Part shown: positions 12,715 through 12,860 of the stretch, piece after piece
Numbering within the stretch: position 1 is the first letter of the stretch
How the letters are laid out: every line of letters starts with the position of its first letter
Source of the DNA: Ruminococcus callidus
GTDB lineage: Bacteria > Bacillota > Clostridia > Oscillospirales > Ruminococcaceae
NCBI RefSeq assembly: GCF_020709055.1
Contig: NZ_JAJFCK010000055.1
Span: 1-12,860 of the forward strand
Direction of reading: 5' to 3'
DNA length: 12,860 bases
The notes under the pieces: model-generated
Databases searched by the model: none
Told to the model about the DNA's origin: nothing
The model's input: the letters and a program-made list of their open reading frames with translations, nothing else
Program-made: the position numbers and the translations under genes

Positions 12715-12860
12715 CAACAAAAACCATCGTGCAGGGACAAAAAGAACCGGAGCCGTTGAACCCGTCAGGCTGCTCCAGCTGAGCGCAGCTGGCGAGGTGT
12801 TCTTAGAGGGCACGTGCCCTCTAAGTCGCTGTCCGCAGACAGCGAAATTCCCTGCGCCAT
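12715..12860 (-). repeat. Multi-hairpin repeat element, copy R4 (cut by the window end)
   Basis: The outer end (ACAAAAACCATCGTGCAG), the CCAGCTG/CAGCTGG stem, the 22-bp palindrome and the TCGCTGTC/GACAGCGA stem match R2 in the same orientation. The segment GTTGAACCCGTCAGGCTG matches the left end of R1 more closely than R2 does. The rest lies beyond the window. Confidence 0.82.

Noticed and set aside
7697..12860. CRISPR array suggested by the recurrent palindromes.
   Set aside because: Units are hundreds of bases long, in alternating orientation and irregularly spaced, with no short direct repeats and unique spacers.

Overview
The window reads as chromosomal DNA from a spore-forming Gram-positive anaerobe of the class Clostridia, most likely the Ruminococcaceae/Oscillospiraceae. 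The basis is three stage V sporulation (spoVA) genes, strong Shine-Dalgarno sequences ahead of nearly every gene, a consensus Firmicutes parS sequence present twice, and a fairly high-GC codon usage. No species can be named from the sequence alone.

Layout. (1) Positions 1-5765, plus strand: the C-terminal part of a Ser/Thr protein-kinase-like protein with degenerate catalytic motifs; two paralogous genes of unknown function (735-1448 and 1825-2478), each inside a repeated module of extended -10 promoter, leader hairpin and terminator; a 60-residue membrane peptide gene between them; then a compact operon of a divergent SEDS (FtsW/RodA/SpoVE family) membrane protein, a class B-type penicillin-binding transpeptidase and a 71-residue membrane peptide. 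A shared strong terminator closes the block at 5710-5763. (2) 5773-7583: a minus-strand unit of cysK and an SGNH esterase, with the esterase bracketed by two perfect parS sites. cysK has a consensus promoter whose -35 box lies in an inverted repeat. (3) 7584-11370: the sporulation region. tRNA-Glu, tRNA-Met, spoVAE and spoVAD are on the minus strand. A 175-bp miniature inverted-repeat element sits between spoVAD and spoVAE and supplies the spoVAD stop codon. A candidate sigma-G promoter precedes spoVAD. (4) 11371-12647: spoVAC on the plus strand, converging with a membrane-anchored metallophosphoesterase.

The non-coding DNA around the spoVA genes is dominated by a dispersed multi-hairpin repeat of roughly 330-450 bp, present four times (7697-8143, 10476-10806, 10884-11251, 12715 to the window end) in alternating orientation. 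Several stems differ between copies by paired changes that keep base pairing, so the folded form appears to be maintained. Inverted pairs of this repeat bracket spoVAD/E and spoVAC, which usually lie in one spoVAC-D-E operon but are here divergent and 1.18 kb apart. Repeat-mediated rearrangement is the natural inference.

Functionally, the left block looks like an envelope or cell-wall unit: kinase-like regulator, SEDS glycosyltransferase-like protein, transpeptidase and small membrane proteins. It includes a duplicated family I do not recognise. The right block carries spore-membrane (dipicolinate channel) genes. The strongest candidates for new biology are the duplicated promoter/peptide/paralogue module next to the divergent SEDS-PBP pair, and the covarying multi-hairpin repeat.
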